64,000 nucleotides of DNA from assembly GCA_023055425.1 (NCBI GenBank), contig JALGPY010000002.1:117440088-117504087 (forward strand), read 5' to 3'. The position numbers and the translations under genes were made by a program. Shown in pieces: positions 22,901-35,106 of the stretch (its first letter is position 1; each line of letters begins with the position of its first letter). The notes under the pieces were generated by a model. It was not told the origin of the DNA. It worked only from the letters and a program-made list of their open reading frames with translations, and ran no database searches. The DNA comes from Linanthus parryae (taxonomy: Eukaryota; Streptophyta; Magnoliopsida; Ericales; Polemoniaceae).

Positions 22901-23724
22901 AAAGCACAAAGGGTCAAGTGATAGCCTTTACCCTCCACATAATTCTCGGCCTCTGGGTTCTCACTAGGAAGCTTCTTAGTGATGCTGCCGTTTGCATAGT
23001 CTCGAAAGAAGTACTGCAACCATTTGTTCCAGGTGTTCTTCGCAGACGTATCAACCAATTGCCAGTTTGGAAGGGCTTTCGTAGTAGTCCACCGGGTGGA
23101 GATTTTCTTTACCTCTGTCAGGCATTCCTCCATCTGCGTGTACAAGGCAATCTCCGCAGCCGTCCTCAAAGGACTCAAAGGGTCCACCTCACCCATGGGA
23201 GAAAGATCGTACAGCATCTGCACGTCCTCGAGTGTAGGGGCAGCCTCGAACTCAGCAAAGTGGAATGTGTGAGTCGCAGGCGAGTAGCGGGAAAGAAGGT
23301 CTAGAAGCATGGACTGGTCCAGCTTCACGGCAGCACCCTTCATAGCACGAACAGCGAAGTATACGCCGGCTTCATCAAGAGTCGCGGCATGATTGTTCAA
23401 CACGTGGTCGATCCACTCATCCATGTAGTCCAATTTCTGGACAAAAGCTTGGGTAGAAATCGCAGTGTAGGGGAAGTACCCATTTTCGATTCCCAATCGA
23501 ACCACATCCTCGGAGCCAATTAACTCGAGCAAGGCTGAGTTAACCGGGCGAGTCAGTGTTAGCAATCCCTCAATTGGGACAGGAGCAGGCATTCTCTTCG
23601 CCTTAACCCTCGCATGGTAGAAATCTTTGCCACCTAGATAGGGGGCTTTTCGCCACAAAGCCTGCGGAAGATCGGGGATCTCTTCGTCCTCCTTGATGGG
23701 TTTGGTTCCTTTTGTCTTGGCCAT
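19986..23724 (-). pseudogene. Element B antisense plant-mobile-domain-like gene, exons 1-5 (exon 6 at 4487-4189)
   Basis: Exons by homology and splice signals are 23724-21844, 21765-21288, 21211-20738, 20659-20555 and 20474-19986. Exons 1, 4 and 5 have exactly the lengths of A's (1881, 105 and 489 bp), and exons 2 and 3 are longer by 6 and 3 bp, so the frame is kept. Exon 1 encodes a full 627-residue PMD-like domain starting MAKTKGTKP. Exon 5 has TAG at 20161-20159 where A reads TGG (PAWSIWG), and exon 6 has a second stop. The gene is also split by element A in intron 5. It is therefore broken, though exons 1-4 could still encode protein. Confidence 0.75.
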
Positions 23725-24437
23725 TCCTGCGGAAGAGCAAGAAAAAGGGGGGAGAAATATGCTACTTCAGTTTGAATTTCGAGATTCAAGATCTACAGAA
23801 AGAAAGATGAACAGTTTCTGGTATCAATTTCAGAAATTAGAGGGTTGCATTATCAGGGGATTTCAAAACCCTATCCAAGGTCCTTATTATTGAGGGATCA
23901 AGCCGCAATTGGGTCCAAAGCTTGAAGCTTCTTCACAAGTTTCAACAGATTATATAAGTTTACAGATTCAACGCAGTTCAAGGCATACACTGGTATTTTA
24001 AATCGAAATTGAACAAGGCCAACCTTGTTTTCGCAAAGCTTGCTTGGATATACACAGTTGAAGAAGACGATTTGCAGTTTTGAACTGATGATTGATTATC
24101 TGAATCTGCTCTCGAAGATCTCCGGGTACCATTCACTTTAAGAGAAAGAAGTGATGCTTTGCAACAATGGAGGATACAAAGTATTTATCCAAAAACAATG
24201 AAAGGTTGCGTCCTTTCAGTAGTCGAATCGCAACCGTCACCGTTGAATCGCGCAATCACAGGACAAGCTGACGTCACGCCTAAAACCCTAAAAGCCAGAC
24301 GGCACGACTCTAGGGGTTTTAGGTCATAATGGCACGCACGGGGGCTGAACTTACCCGTATTTGAATTGGTGCGTGGGGGCAACGCGTATGTTGGTTTCCG
24401 CGCATGGAAGTCTATGCAGCTATGAGTCTTCACGCGC
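23725..24437 (-). other. Leader region of element B's antisense gene
   Basis: No gene is seen. It matches the region upstream of the antisense start in A and C, with a likely 5'UTR-intron acceptor just right of 23724. A 194-codon minus-strand frame crossing into the LTR (24769-24185) is not supported as a gene. Confidence 0.4.
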
Positions 24438-24451
24438 AGAAAGGGGGCTAA
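24438..24451 (+). other. Polypurine tract of element B
   Basis: The run agaaagggggctaa lies directly before the 3' LTR. Confidence 0.8.
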
Positions 24452-25078
24452 TGTAGATAGTGCTTTCTGAGCTGACAGATCTTGGCCACGTGGCAACCAT
24501 CCAGCACACCATATTGTGCTCCACACACACTGGATCACCAGCCGAGCTGGTCCATGTGGGGGCTGCGAGACAGAGCCCTCGCATACCACCGCACGGGACT
24601 TGTAGGGACTTAGTGGTTTGGAGGCTAGAGTAAGCCCTGTCGCGTGCGAGCCAAACCCGCACGCGACCTTTAGTAACTGCTTTGAGAGATTTATGGCACG
24701 AGCTCCATAAACCCGGTCAATCCGGTCAAACCCGGTCAACCTCGTAACGGTTCCGGTATTCGCGCACAACGTGCTGTAACGGTCCCTATATACTCGGACG
24801 AACGTGCCGTTATGGTTAAGCTAATTAAGCCGCCATCAATGGGCGCATTAACCACACTACAACGGTCACGTTCTCTGCTATATATAGGACGTTAACTTTT
24901 CCATACAAAGGAGAACACACTTGCCATACGCGGAAGCTCTGCCAAACCTCTGTCTCTCTCTCACACATTACTACTGCCTTACTCTCTCCCTACACACAAC
25001 CCCACTCTTCCTGTGCGATCTCTGATCCTCTACATACGGTGTACACGGAGGTCTCCCCGCCGGAATCTCTTGTGCACA
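24452..25078 (+). repeat. 3' LTR of element B (627 bp)
   Basis: It begins TGTAGATAG and ends TTGTGCACA. It is the same subtype as C's LTR with roughly 3% difference, and is less like A's LTRs. It is followed directly by the leader of element D's antisense gene, which marks the insertion junction. Confidence 0.85.
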
Positions 25079-25250
25079 ACAACTTTCTAAGGTGATTCAA
25101 GCGCTCAATCGTGAACATGGTAACTTAATTTGAACTTGTGATTTTGAAATTGAGGTCAATTTCTGCAGATATTCTTCTCTCCCTCTTTTTATTTCCTTCT
25201 GCATGTGAATCGATTATTAAGATCTAGTGCTTCTTTTTCCTTTCACAGCA

Positions 25251-28200
25251 ATGGCCCCCAAGAAGGCAGCTAAAGAGGTTATTGAAGTGTCGGAACTCCC
25301 AAGTGATTTATGGTACAAAGCCTCCTGCTTTGGGGGCGATGATTTCTACTTGGCCTCTATCCAAGGAAGCACTTCCCAAGAATCTCCTCCGGGTACCACT
25401 TTTCAATTGAAGCCCGAACCGGACAGGGAAGATTGGGATCTAGCGGATGCCCATGAAATACGGAGACTGGGCATTGAAGCTGGCATGTACCCTTATAATG
25501 ACGTTTCTTTTCAGGATTTTCTGGAGAAACTAGGTGGGATGAATGGACCGATTTTATTCTCGATAATCATGAAGCAGTGTTGATGGAAGATGGTGTCTAT
25601 CACTCCATCCGTGCGACAAGGGGTTTTAATCTCAGAGCTGACCAGGACATGTTGAGGGTTCCGTTCTCGCGATATTCTCGAAAAACCCATACATTCCACT
25701 TTTCCTCTTTTGAAGCTGCGTCTACCCTGGAAGACATAGAGAATCTGCTGATGCTGCCGAGCATGGGAGCCCTTGATCCCTTGGAGAATTTTACTTCCGA
25801 CGAGGAATTCACACTTTTTAACCAAATGCAGGGGTGTATTGCGTCCTTAAAGAAAGCCGCCACAAGGTGGGAACCTGACGCAATCAAACCCTGTAGTTCC
25901 TTCATGACCGTTCCTTCCAGTGCGAATAACATATGGTCTAAATGGATTATGTTCTTTTTTAAAGACTATGCCAAACCCGCTGTTATCCCTAAGATGAACA
26001 AAAAAAGGCCAGGCGCGCCAATCTTTACTGATGGAGAGGGGTCCAAGTGGTCTCTGTGTGGCTTTCTGTGCGTTTGGTTGTCCCGTTTTCTCATAGACCC
26101 CGTGACGGAGTTTTTGTACATTTACTTCCTCTCGCAGTGAAGCTCGCACTTGGTCACAAGGTTGCCCTGGGACCCCTTGTCCTAGGTTCTCTGTTCTACC
26201 GTTTGCATTTAGCAGTGGAAAAATCGAGCAGTCGCAAGGAAGGGCCGATGTGATCTCTTTTGTGGGTTTTTAACCATGTGGGTTTTTGAACGGTGGCCCT
26301 CATATGCTCCAGTTCCTTCCGTCTTCGAACTTTGGAATGCCCCAAGCTGCGAAGTAGTTTACCAAAGTCCTCGGTCATGGCGTTCGTTTAACACCAAGGG
26401 TACTCGCCGCACTTTTTCCTTGGTCTGTGATGATGTCAAATTCTTCGTGGCCAGGCCATACGTGATGGAGCGAGAAAACATTGTGTTTCTTTCAGACATG
26501 TACCCTGAAATTGATAACCCTTTCCAAGAGTGGCATATTCTCAAAGGACCTCGACGCTATGGGCAGTATGTTAATTGGTGCAGAAGGAGTTATCTGCCTG
26601 CCTTAGTGGAGCATGCCCCTGGGACCGAATCTTGTAATTACGAACGCATAGCGGTTCCCTTTGATCCCCTTCGCGTGGTCCTTCACTCGGGGTTCTATGC
26701 TGTCGCGCCACCTATGTGGTCCACACTTATTTCCAAAGGATGCTACAACGGGACGCTCTACGGGAGAGGCAGTGAATTGCTTATTGCAGAACTTTCTCAT
26801 TCAGCCCCCCAGAGGAAGACAGGGAAGAGTTACAGCCAATTGGGTGGCTTTTTGGAAGACCCAAGTTCGTCGCTTGACAAATCCTCGAACTCAGCTTCGA
26901 GTTAACAAGGCCCTTGCACCCTTGTCGAAAGATTATCCCTTTAAGTCAACTCTTGTGCGAGGCCTGGCCCCATATGTGTACTACTCGCTGCCAGCAGAGG
27001 CTCATTTATGTCCGAAATTACTCCTGAGTGAGAAAATTGTCGTTGTAGTGCAGACCTCACTTAACTCAAGGACCCAGTACGCGAGGGATTTTCAGCTGGT
27101 ATTATACTAACTTCTTTCCTCCTGTTCGCTTCTCTTCCCCCCATCATCTCAACACGAAACTGTTTTCTTTTTGTCTTAATAGTGCTGTTTAAGGCACTAC
27201 GCCTCAGGGGATCGCAACGGGGGACTTACTGATCTTTGTTGGCCGAAGAAAAAGAAGCCTAACGACACCATCTCTCCGGTGCTGCCCATGAACGAAGAGA
27301 TAGAGAGAGCTATCTCAGCTAAACTTGAAATTTTCCTTGTACCTTTCCTTCAGGGGATGAAGAGGAGAGGTGCCGATCCCCCCGCGACTGATGATCTGAC
27401 GGCCCAGGAACTGAAGCGCGTGCGGTATGGCCAACTGCGAGGCAGACTTCTCCTGCGAAGAGGAAGACTGCTCCAACCAAGAGGAAATCGACCACGGATC
27501 CAGACGCAGATCTTGCTGTCCAAGAAGAGGGAGAAGGTTGGCGGCAATGCTCTTGCTTATTAGCGTACCTTTGAATATGACTTATTTACCTCTGGTTCCT
27601 CTTTTTTCTTTAGGTGATGATGGTAGCCCCCTCAAAGGGAAAGTGAACATGATTGAAGAAGAGGTCATCAAAGAATCCAGGCATATGGCAGAGGAAAGAT
27701 CTTTACAGGAGAAGTTTTCGGAGGCAGAGCGCATCGAGATGGCCAAGAGGCAAAGTCTTGAAGAGATCGCTAGCCAAGAACGATCTGAAGTGCAAAGGCC
27801 GCGTACGCGTCATGGGCGTTCGTGCTCCTCGCGTCCCGCTATAAAGACTGTGGATGAGTTACATCAAGCGCAGCTAGCACTTCATGGACTCGTCAACAAT
27901 GAAGACGAAGAAGGTACAATTTTTAAGTTTGCTTTATCAAACCATGAAATTATGACTGGCGCATTATACCATGGCATGCCCATATGTGATAAACGTAAAT
28001 GGATAAGGGATCAGTGTGGGGAATCTTCCGGTAAGTCACCGCTCTAGGCATGTATGATGTCCCCTTTTTCTCTTCTTTGTTATCAATACATAACCCTTTG
28101 ATCATAAGCAGGTCATTCTAGGCTGAAGGGTATCGATGGTAACTTACAACATTATGATTGCACGGGTACCCCATATAAGTGGGGAAGTACCGCTCATGAT

Positions 28201-29585
28201 ACTAGTAGAGGTCTTGTTTTTCTTTTTTAGAGTCTCTCCTTTAGTTAAAGTCCTTATTTTCCTTCTTCCATGAGCACAATAGTAATGTATCATTTTTGCA
28301 GAGCCTGACCCTTTCCCTTTGATATCCCGTCGCGCTCGTAATACCATAGCGGTTCCTGAGTCTACTGGCAACGTGTTTAGTGCAGGCTCTTCCGGGCAGG
28401 TCTTGACGGAGGACGCTCCAACAGTGGAAAATGATCTGGGTACGGAGCCCATTATCGAGCAGGAAGAAGAGAACCGGCAGGGGCAAGAGAATTTTATTGC
28501 CCCCCTTACTTAAGAAATACCCATTTATTCAGATGAAGCAGATTTTGAGCGAGAAGCAAGTCCTGAGCGGGCCGTAACGGCCATTTCTGCTGAGCCTGGT
28601 GTGTTCGCTGCAAAGAATGTTGAAGAGGTTGAGCGTGATGTTAGGTTAGTGGAGCGCGCCGCGCATGTCGAGGGTAATTCTTCAAAAGCTATTTTGTCTG
28701 AGCGTGATCATCCTATCACTCAGAATGTCGAAGAGACTGAGTCAGCCGCTCAAAATACATCCCCTGCATCAAGTATGATGAGAAGCGCTGACCCTATAGG
28801 AGGCATTGATTTTCACCTGGAAGCTCTCTTCTCTGAGAATCCATTAGAAGTGTGGGGTTCGCAAACTTCAAGCCCTGTTACAATTGAGAAGACCTTTGTG
28901 TTTCCCGAGACGTATTTCGCACGCAAATCCCAAGCTGATCGGCGGTTGGCTGAGGCAGCTGGTGCTAGTTCGCAGCCAGCAGTGCCCGTTGCTCCTCTTC
29001 AGCAAATTGTCGAAGGGACTGGTGAGTTCATACTCTCCTTTCCTTATGACACTTTGGTACCTAGACCCCTATTTTGCTAAGCATTGTCGTGTTTACGTGC
29101 ACAGGAATTGATCAAGCATGCCTTGAATGGTTGATGAGAGTGCGTTTGTCTTTTCCTACTGCATTCGCTCGAGTATTGGACCTGGAACAAAGGACAGAGG
29201 AGAACTTCTCAAGGATATGACTATTCTTTTGTAGAGGGTGTATAAAGCTACTCCTGCGAGTACCACCGCTGCCAGCGCCCAAGACCTCCTTGCAAACGCG
29301 CAGAAACTATAGCAGATCGCGGCAGGGCGACTAGACCTGGACTTTCTCGTGCAGAGATAAATTAAAATAAGCAATTCTGCCAATCTGGGGGCTGAGTATG
29401 TTGCTTATAAAGAGGATACAGCTGCTCTCAATGCGCGCAAGGAAGCATTGGAACGAATGGCTAAGGAATACGAGGCTGTTGTGAAGCATCATGAGGAGAA
29501 TAAGACCCGTATTGAGAAGCTTGTTGCTAATTCACTCAAGTTATCAGCGAGAGACTCCCTCCTGAAGGATTTCTTCGAAGATTGA
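25251..29585 (+). pseudogene. Antisense plant-mobile-domain-like gene of element D, decayed
   Basis: This plus-strand gene is the diverged counterpart of A's antisense gene. The start ATG at 25251 follows an acceptor (ttcctttcacag). Exon 1 (25251 to about 27090) has frameshifts near 25535, 26095, 26240 and 26830 but keeps long matches, for example HTFHFSSFEAASTLEDIE, LAVKLALGHKVALGPLVLG and MWVFERWPSYAP. Further exons by splice signals are 27183-27536, 27614-28030, 28112-28210, 28302-29021 and 29105-29585 (TGA). Exon borders correspond to those of A: CCLRHYASGDR opens exon 2 as CHVRRFAAGDR does in A, exon 4 is 99 bp against 105, and exon 5 ends in IVEGTG as A's ends in ILEGTG. It is a pseudogene but documents an ancient exon structure. 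Confidence 0.75.
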
Positions 29586-31014
29586 AATATTAGTACTGCT
29601 AATCCATTGCTTTTTTTTGAATTTTCATTTTGATGTAACCTTTGTGCAACCTGTGGCCGCGATCCTCGGGTTATTTGAACTTCTGTGACATTGGTGTTTT
29701 GGCGCGTGCTAGTTTTGCGCATTACGAGATGCCTTCTTTCTATCTTAACAGATAGGTTTATGTATTTGCTTGCATTATTGCTACATGTAATTGCTATCAT
29801 ATGATACAGGCTTACATATTGTTGCGCGCTTACTGGTATCATGTGAGATAGGCTTACCCGCGCTTCTTGTTGCTACTTAAGAATGTAGGCTTACACTCGT
29901 CTTGTCATTTTGCCATGATTGAAGACGAATAGGCTTACGCACGTAAGTCGTATCTTGCCGTGGTTTGAAACCTCGAGATTCTCAATGTTCTGAATATCTT
30001 AATGGTGGTGGTTCAAGTCCCCAGAAGCCGTCATCATTGTCTGAATTACCGTGCCGATGTGGAGCCTGGATATGGCCGTTACACAGCAGGTTGAACCCTC
30101 ATTATTTCCTAGAGCTACTGTATCGTCACCTGCTTTAATAGGCCCATCATTTATTGTTTATTTTCGAGATGTTTGCTGACTCAGCCAGGAAAGTGAAGAG
30201 TCTCCCCTGAGCCCTATATAAACTCCCTTTCTTGCTCTTTCATTTCTCATATGGGCTCCGGCGCTTGGCAAAATGCCATCTCTCCTGAGTGCTTGCCCTT
30301 CTTTTTATCATTTTTTGCCCCTTTCAACCCGTAAAAGTTCTGGTTCATTGGCTTGGACTCCATGCATTGCGCCATAGAAATTAATCCCAAGGAACCAACT
30401 GAAGAATCCCTGAGCTCTCATGGTCTTTTCGGAGACCAACCGTGTAAGCTCCTTTGGAGTAATGAAGACATCTTTTCCTTTAGGGGTCACCTCCGGTGAA
30501 GAGCAACTTCGTGCCGGCTCTTATGCCAGCAAGTAATGAGTGGTGTGTATCTCCGTTCTCTTTCCCACAAAGAACTATTTGCCACCATTGTTTTAACCAG
30601 GGAGCGATACGTGGGTGTGCTCTTCTCTTTCGCACGATCAACCTCCTACCCCATGAGCTGTTCTCCCATTTTCTCTTCACATCAGCAGCCTTGATGGATT
30701 GATGTTCATCTGGCCTCTTACCATGTCAGGAGTTTTGAACAAGAGCTTTGTTCTGGTCAAGATTGTCGGCGGTAGTATCAAGCTTCGTAGTTGTAGGATC
30801 ATGTAGGAGTGTTTCTTAAGAACACTTTGATTTCCGATTGTAATTTTTCGTTTGTAAGCTTCGCTTTGGGCTGCTATCTAGACATATAAATTGCAATCCA
30901 CGTTTGACTGTTATGAAAGACTGTTTTATTCGCTATCTTGTCTACTACAGTAGACTTTTAACTCGCGTATTGACATGCTACCCCAACAGGCAGCTAAGTT
31001 CTGATCGCGCTAAG
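29586..31014. other. Element D spacer downstream of its antisense gene
   Basis: No gene is seen. Degenerate hairpin units (forms of gatagg/gaataggctta) occur at about 29735-29945, then about 1 kb of unique sequence follows, which corresponds in place to 12946-14337 of A. The 3' end of the antisense transcript would lie here. Confidence 0.5.
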
Positions 31015-31612
31015 ATACTATCTGAAGAGATAGGCCTTTAATCATGTATGTTGTTGCCATCTTTGACAGATAGGCTTTGCATTTTGCTGCTATCTAGATA
31101 GATAGGCTTTGATTGTGTTTGGCTGCTATCTAAAAAGATAGGCTTTTTATTTTGCTGCTATCTAGACTGATAGGCTTTGATCGCATTTGCATTTTGCTGC
31201 TATCTAGACAGATAGGCTTTGATCGCCTTTGGATGCTATCTAAACAGATAGGCTTTTTATTTTGCTGCTATCTAGAAAGATAGGCTTTGATCGCGTTTGG
31301 CTGCTATCTAAACATATAGGCATTTCATTTTGCTGCTATCTAGGAAGATAGGCTCCGTGAGTTACAATTGGTTGCTACCATATGAGATAGGCTTATACTC
31401 ACGCTTGGCTGCTATCTAAACAGATGGGCTTTTAGATTCGCGATTTAGCTATCATATGAGATAGGCTTAAGTTCGCATTTTGCTGCTATCTAAACAGATA
31501 GGCTTTTAAATTCGGTTTAGCTATCATATGAGATAGGCTTACGTTCGCATTCTGCTGCTATCTAAACAGATAGGCTTTGTTTTTATGAGCGGTTGCTATC
31601 TAGGCAGATAGG
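31015..31612. repeat. Hairpin array of element D
   Basis: About 16 units of 35-45 bp contain stems such as CTATCT-N4-AGATAG within tgctgctatctaaacagata. Read on the minus strand the unit (aaagcctatct...gatagcagc) matches the unit in element A. It lies, as in A, at the meeting point of gag-protease and the antisense gene. Confidence 0.85.
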
Positions 31613-31821
31613 CTTATACCCCACGTATCACTGTAGAGTGGCAAGGTAAGTTTGATAACTAATCAGGAAAGGGATTCCTCATGAGAGGGTTATTATTACT
31701 CACGATACCTTCATATGATAATGTATAGTCGTTAGTAAAAAAATCCAGTAAAGAGAAGGATAACGACAATACCGTTGCGTTCTTAAGTGGCGTTGGAGTG
31801 ATAGTAGTCCCGCAACAGCCC
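31613..31821. other. Junction region of element D where pol is missing
   Basis: About 200 bp separate the array from the gag-protease stop. In A this interval contains 3.7 kb of pol plus a short spacer. The sequence here does not translate to any pol domain. Confidence 0.55.
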
Positions 31822-34395
31822 TCAGATGCGATATCACTTCCTACCGTTGGAGTAGAAACTACCTACCTGCCTGCCTTCGCTGTCATGTTCGATGAACCTT
31901 TTTAGGGTGTAGACACACTTCTTGTAAGAAACTTTTGGAATCTCCTCTTGCGTGAATTCCTTCTTAGATTCTTCATGCATTACCATGACTTCGGCCGGTG
32001 ACTACCCCTTAACATCTTCCCACTTGGGTAAGGGGGTTGACCGGAATGGGGCTGGAGTAGGCTCATCCGCCAATTCTGTAAACCATACAGCCTCGGAAAA
32101 ATGTTCTTCTTCTAGGTTGAAGGGGTTCATCGAGGCAAGTATCGTAACCACTTTTTTCTTCCAAATGGCTTTCATAATCTGGTGAGTCGTGGAGTGTACA
32201 GCGTCGAAGCGATGGATCCACGCCCGACCGATAATCATGTGGTAAGTGGTGTTGGCCTCAATGACGTGAAATTTGGCAGAGCACTTGATCTGGCCAATCT
32301 GGATCCCCAATCGAATCCAGCCTACTGTCATTCTGGAGTCGCTTCCAAAACCCATTAGTGGTGACGGCCTCTTAACAATCTTGTCTTGGGGAATTCTTTC
32401 TAATTCCAAGATACTGAGAGGGATGACACTCACTGCAGCTCCTCCAACAAAAAAGTTCCTCTTGAACTCCATGTGGTTGATAGTGGCCGTTACGTATAGC
32501 GGCCTCTGATGATTGGCATCAGTCCTCTTGCCTGATTCGACAAACGTTATGCTCAGACCTCCCGGTCGCGCAGCCGTCACAACCCTTCCGTTGGAAATGA
32601 CCAATTCTTCCTCGTGGTCCTCAGCTACCCTCAAGATCGCCTTTAGCATCTCATGCCTGCATTTTTCCGAAAAAATCGTCTCATCGAAGAATTTAATAAA
32701 CTTGGCAGAGTCCTTCATCGGCTCAGGACGCCAATCCTCTGTGTCGACACCATAGTCCTCATCTTCATAAACCTCTGCGATCACCGGGGCCTCTTCCTCC
32801 GCGATCTCCTCGAGGTCCGTAATCGATATCATAGCTACCTCCTTTCCCTTGGGCTCCTGCCTTGCATGAGACGGTAGTGGGTTGTTGCGCACATCTTTGG
32901 TTGGCTCATCGACCACCAACTGGCCCTCCTTTACCTTTCTATCCACCAGCCACCGGAGCTTTTTGCACTCTCTGGTTGGGTGTAGCACCTGCCCGTGGCA
33001 CTCGCACCACCTTGGATCCTACAGCTGGTCTTTCGTGGGTTTGTGCTCCAGGGGAGGAAGGATCCCATCTTTGCGCCATCTCTTGCAGAGGTCTATTGCA
33101 TCCTCGATTGAACAGGGCAAAGGTGGTGCCTCCTAGGGTGCGGGCTGCTGCTGTTTATTGGTGGACGATATTGCATGGACGCCGACGTCTCGAGTCCGCT
33201 TGTAGTTGTACTTTCCCACCTTGAAGCTGGGATTCGCCTGTGTACGCTCGTTAGCGTACAACTTCCTCATCCTTTCCACAAGGGGCTCCACGTTCCTGGT
33301 GCTTTTCACCAATCCGGTAAAGGTAGGCATGATTAAGTTAAGGATCATACCTTTGTATTAATCGCGCATGCCCTAAAGGGATATCTCCACCAATCGACTT
33401 TCCAGGACATCGTCCACGCATTCAAGGGACTTGCCCCTGAATCTTTTGATGAAGGCGACTACCTCCTCATCATGCCACTGGTACATGCGTGAGAGATGAA
33501 TATTGGTGACCTTTTCTTCGACTTGGAAGAATTTGGTGTAGAATTTCTTCACCATATCTTCCCACGTCTTGACGGATCCTGCTTCCAAGGTCCTATACCA
33601 TTTGTACGTGACGGGCCCCACAGAATTGGGAAACTCGCGCATCAACAACCTGGCGTTTACCCCGTGTGGGCCCATCATGTAAACGAATCGCATCACATGC
33701 TCGTGTGCGTTCCCGCCAACGTCATCAAACTTCTCCCACTTGGCTGCTTTGTATCCCGTGGGGTTGGGCATCACATAGATATCCCGCGGAATGGGAGGTG
33801 CGCTGTCAACCTTTGGGATAAAAGCCTCTGCGAAGCTTTGGTTCGCAATGATGCTTTCTATACGTTTCTCCAAGGCTGTGAAGCCCGGAATGTAGAGCAT
33901 TGTTGAATCATAGGGAGGTGGCGGTGGAAGTGCATGGTTGCCTAAAGCTCCACTTGCGTGGTATGGCATTGTCGAGTATGATGTAGGGTTTCCAGTTGCC
34001 ATCAGGGAGGAGCTCGTCGGGACGCTCGAAGCTTGTGGCCCAAAACCACCGGAAAAAGAAGATTGTTCAACAGACGTATGCACTATGGATGTGGTTGCCG
34101 CCACGGGTAGAGGCAACGGGGCTGTCAGTGGTGGGACCGAAGCCCCTTTGGTGGTGCTTTGAGCGATCCTTCCCAAGATTGTCATGATTTGAGCAATCTG
34201 GCTAGACTGGGCTTGCATTATCTGGGCTTGACTCTAAATCGTGGCTTGGAGGGCCTCCAAAGAGGGCCCTTCTCCAGTAGCTACTTGCGCACGGACGCTG
34301 GGATTGGTAGTGGTGTTGAGAAGTCCCTCTTCTCCTGAGGTCTCTTTGTGGGAAGGAGACCGATCACCATCACGGACGTTTGCGTCAGAAGACAT
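31822..34395 (-). pseudogene. gag-pro: Gag-protease pseudogene of element D
   Basis: It runs from ATG at 34395 (MSSDANVRDGD) to a TGA at 31824-31822 aligned with the gag-protease TGA of A. Gag-core similarity is clear (IYVMPNPTGYKAAKWEKF, FPNSVGPVTYKWYRTLEAG). In-frame stops occur at 34236-34234, about 33375, about 33360, about 33135, about 33020 and about 32000, most at places where A has CAG or GAG/GAA codons. The retropepsin active-site segment reads NFFVGGAAVS where A has AFVDGGAAVN, so the catalytic Asp is gone. The end of the domain (IIGRAWIHRF) is kept. Confidence 0.85.
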
Positions 34396-34426
34396 TATGG
34401 AAAGATTAAGGAGGGTTGAAGGTGGA

Positions 34427-34446
34427 TGTTCACATCCGGCTCACCA
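34427..34446 (-). other. Primer binding site of element D
   Basis: On the minus strand the stretch tttggtgagccggatgtgaa lies just inside the LTR and aligns with the site of A. Confidence 0.6.
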
Positions 34447-34449
34447 AAT

Positions 34450-35101
34450 TGAGAACACGGGAATCTCTCGGAGGGATCCAAGTGTGCACCTCGAGTAGAG
34501 AATAAGAACACAGAGAGTTGTAAAGTGTGTGTAGGGAGAGGGTAAGCACTGGTAACTGCTCGAGAGAGAGACAATAGGCTGAGAGAGGGGGTAGATTGCT
34601 TAGCGTTCCAAGAGCTGAGATGTATCGGTATGTACTCAGTGTGTACTCCCTGTTTACTCTCTGTTGTAATGGAAATCTAACGATCCTATATATAGTGGGG
34701 AAGTGACCGTTGAGGGGGTTAATGCACCATAAATGGCGACTTAATGATAGACCCCCAACGGCACGTTCGAGCGTGTATATAGGAACCGTTACGTATCTGC
34801 CCGCAAGTATCGGAGATTGCTATGAGATCAGGCGCATTTATGGGACACGTAAGCCTAGAACCTCTCAGTCAGTTACCAGAGGTCGCACGCGAGCTTGGTT
34901 GTCGCCCACGCGCGACGGGCCTTACCCTAGCCTCCAAACCACTAATTCCCTACAAGTTCTGTGTTGGTACGGGAGAGCCCTGTCTCCCAGCCCCCACGTG
35001 GATAAGCATAGGTAGTTGTCCGGTGTGTATGGAGCACAGCTGGGTGTTCTGGATGGCTGCCACGTGGCTGTGATCTGTTTGTCTAGAAAGCACTATCTAC
35101 A
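34450..35101 (-). repeat. 5' LTR of element D (about 652 bp)
   Basis: On the minus strand it begins TGTAGATAGTGC, as the LTRs of C and B do, and ends TTCTCA next to the primer binding site. It shares many blocks with the LTRs of A-C (for example the cacgtgg and aaccgttac segments) but is clearly more diverged. A TATA-like run (tatatatag) lies near 34686. Confidence 0.8.
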
Positions 35102-35106
35102 CCAAG

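Larger units (their letters stand above)
2821..25078 (+). mobile_element. Element B: Tat-lineage retrotransposon, interrupted by C and A
   Basis: B is seen in two pieces, 2821-4518 and 19931-25078, separated by the insertion of A. The left piece matches A from about 13180 to 14840. The right piece carries exons 5 to 1 of B's antisense gene, the polypurine tract and a 3' LTR. The 5-bp repeat gctgt at 4514-4518 and 19931-19935 proves that the two pieces were once continuous. B's gag, pol and 5' LTR must lie left of the window beyond C. After B's 3' LTR the sequence resumes inside element D, so B itself sits in D, with expected right target copy acaac (25079-25083). Confidence 0.8.
25079..35101 (-). 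mobile_element. Element D: decayed, pol-less Tat-lineage retrotransposon on the minus strand
   Basis: D reads right to left: 5' LTR (34450-35101), primer binding site, gag-protease remnant (34395-31822), hairpin array, and its antisense gene, which appears on the plus strand (25251-29585). There is no RT, RNase H or integrase: right after the gag-protease TGA the sequence passes to the array. Its 3' LTR is missing because element B inserted about 170 bp upstream of the antisense start codon; D's remaining end should be left of the window. Many stop codons and frameshifts show it is old. A likely target copy (ccaag) lies at 35102-35106, but its partner is not visible. Confidence 0.8.
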
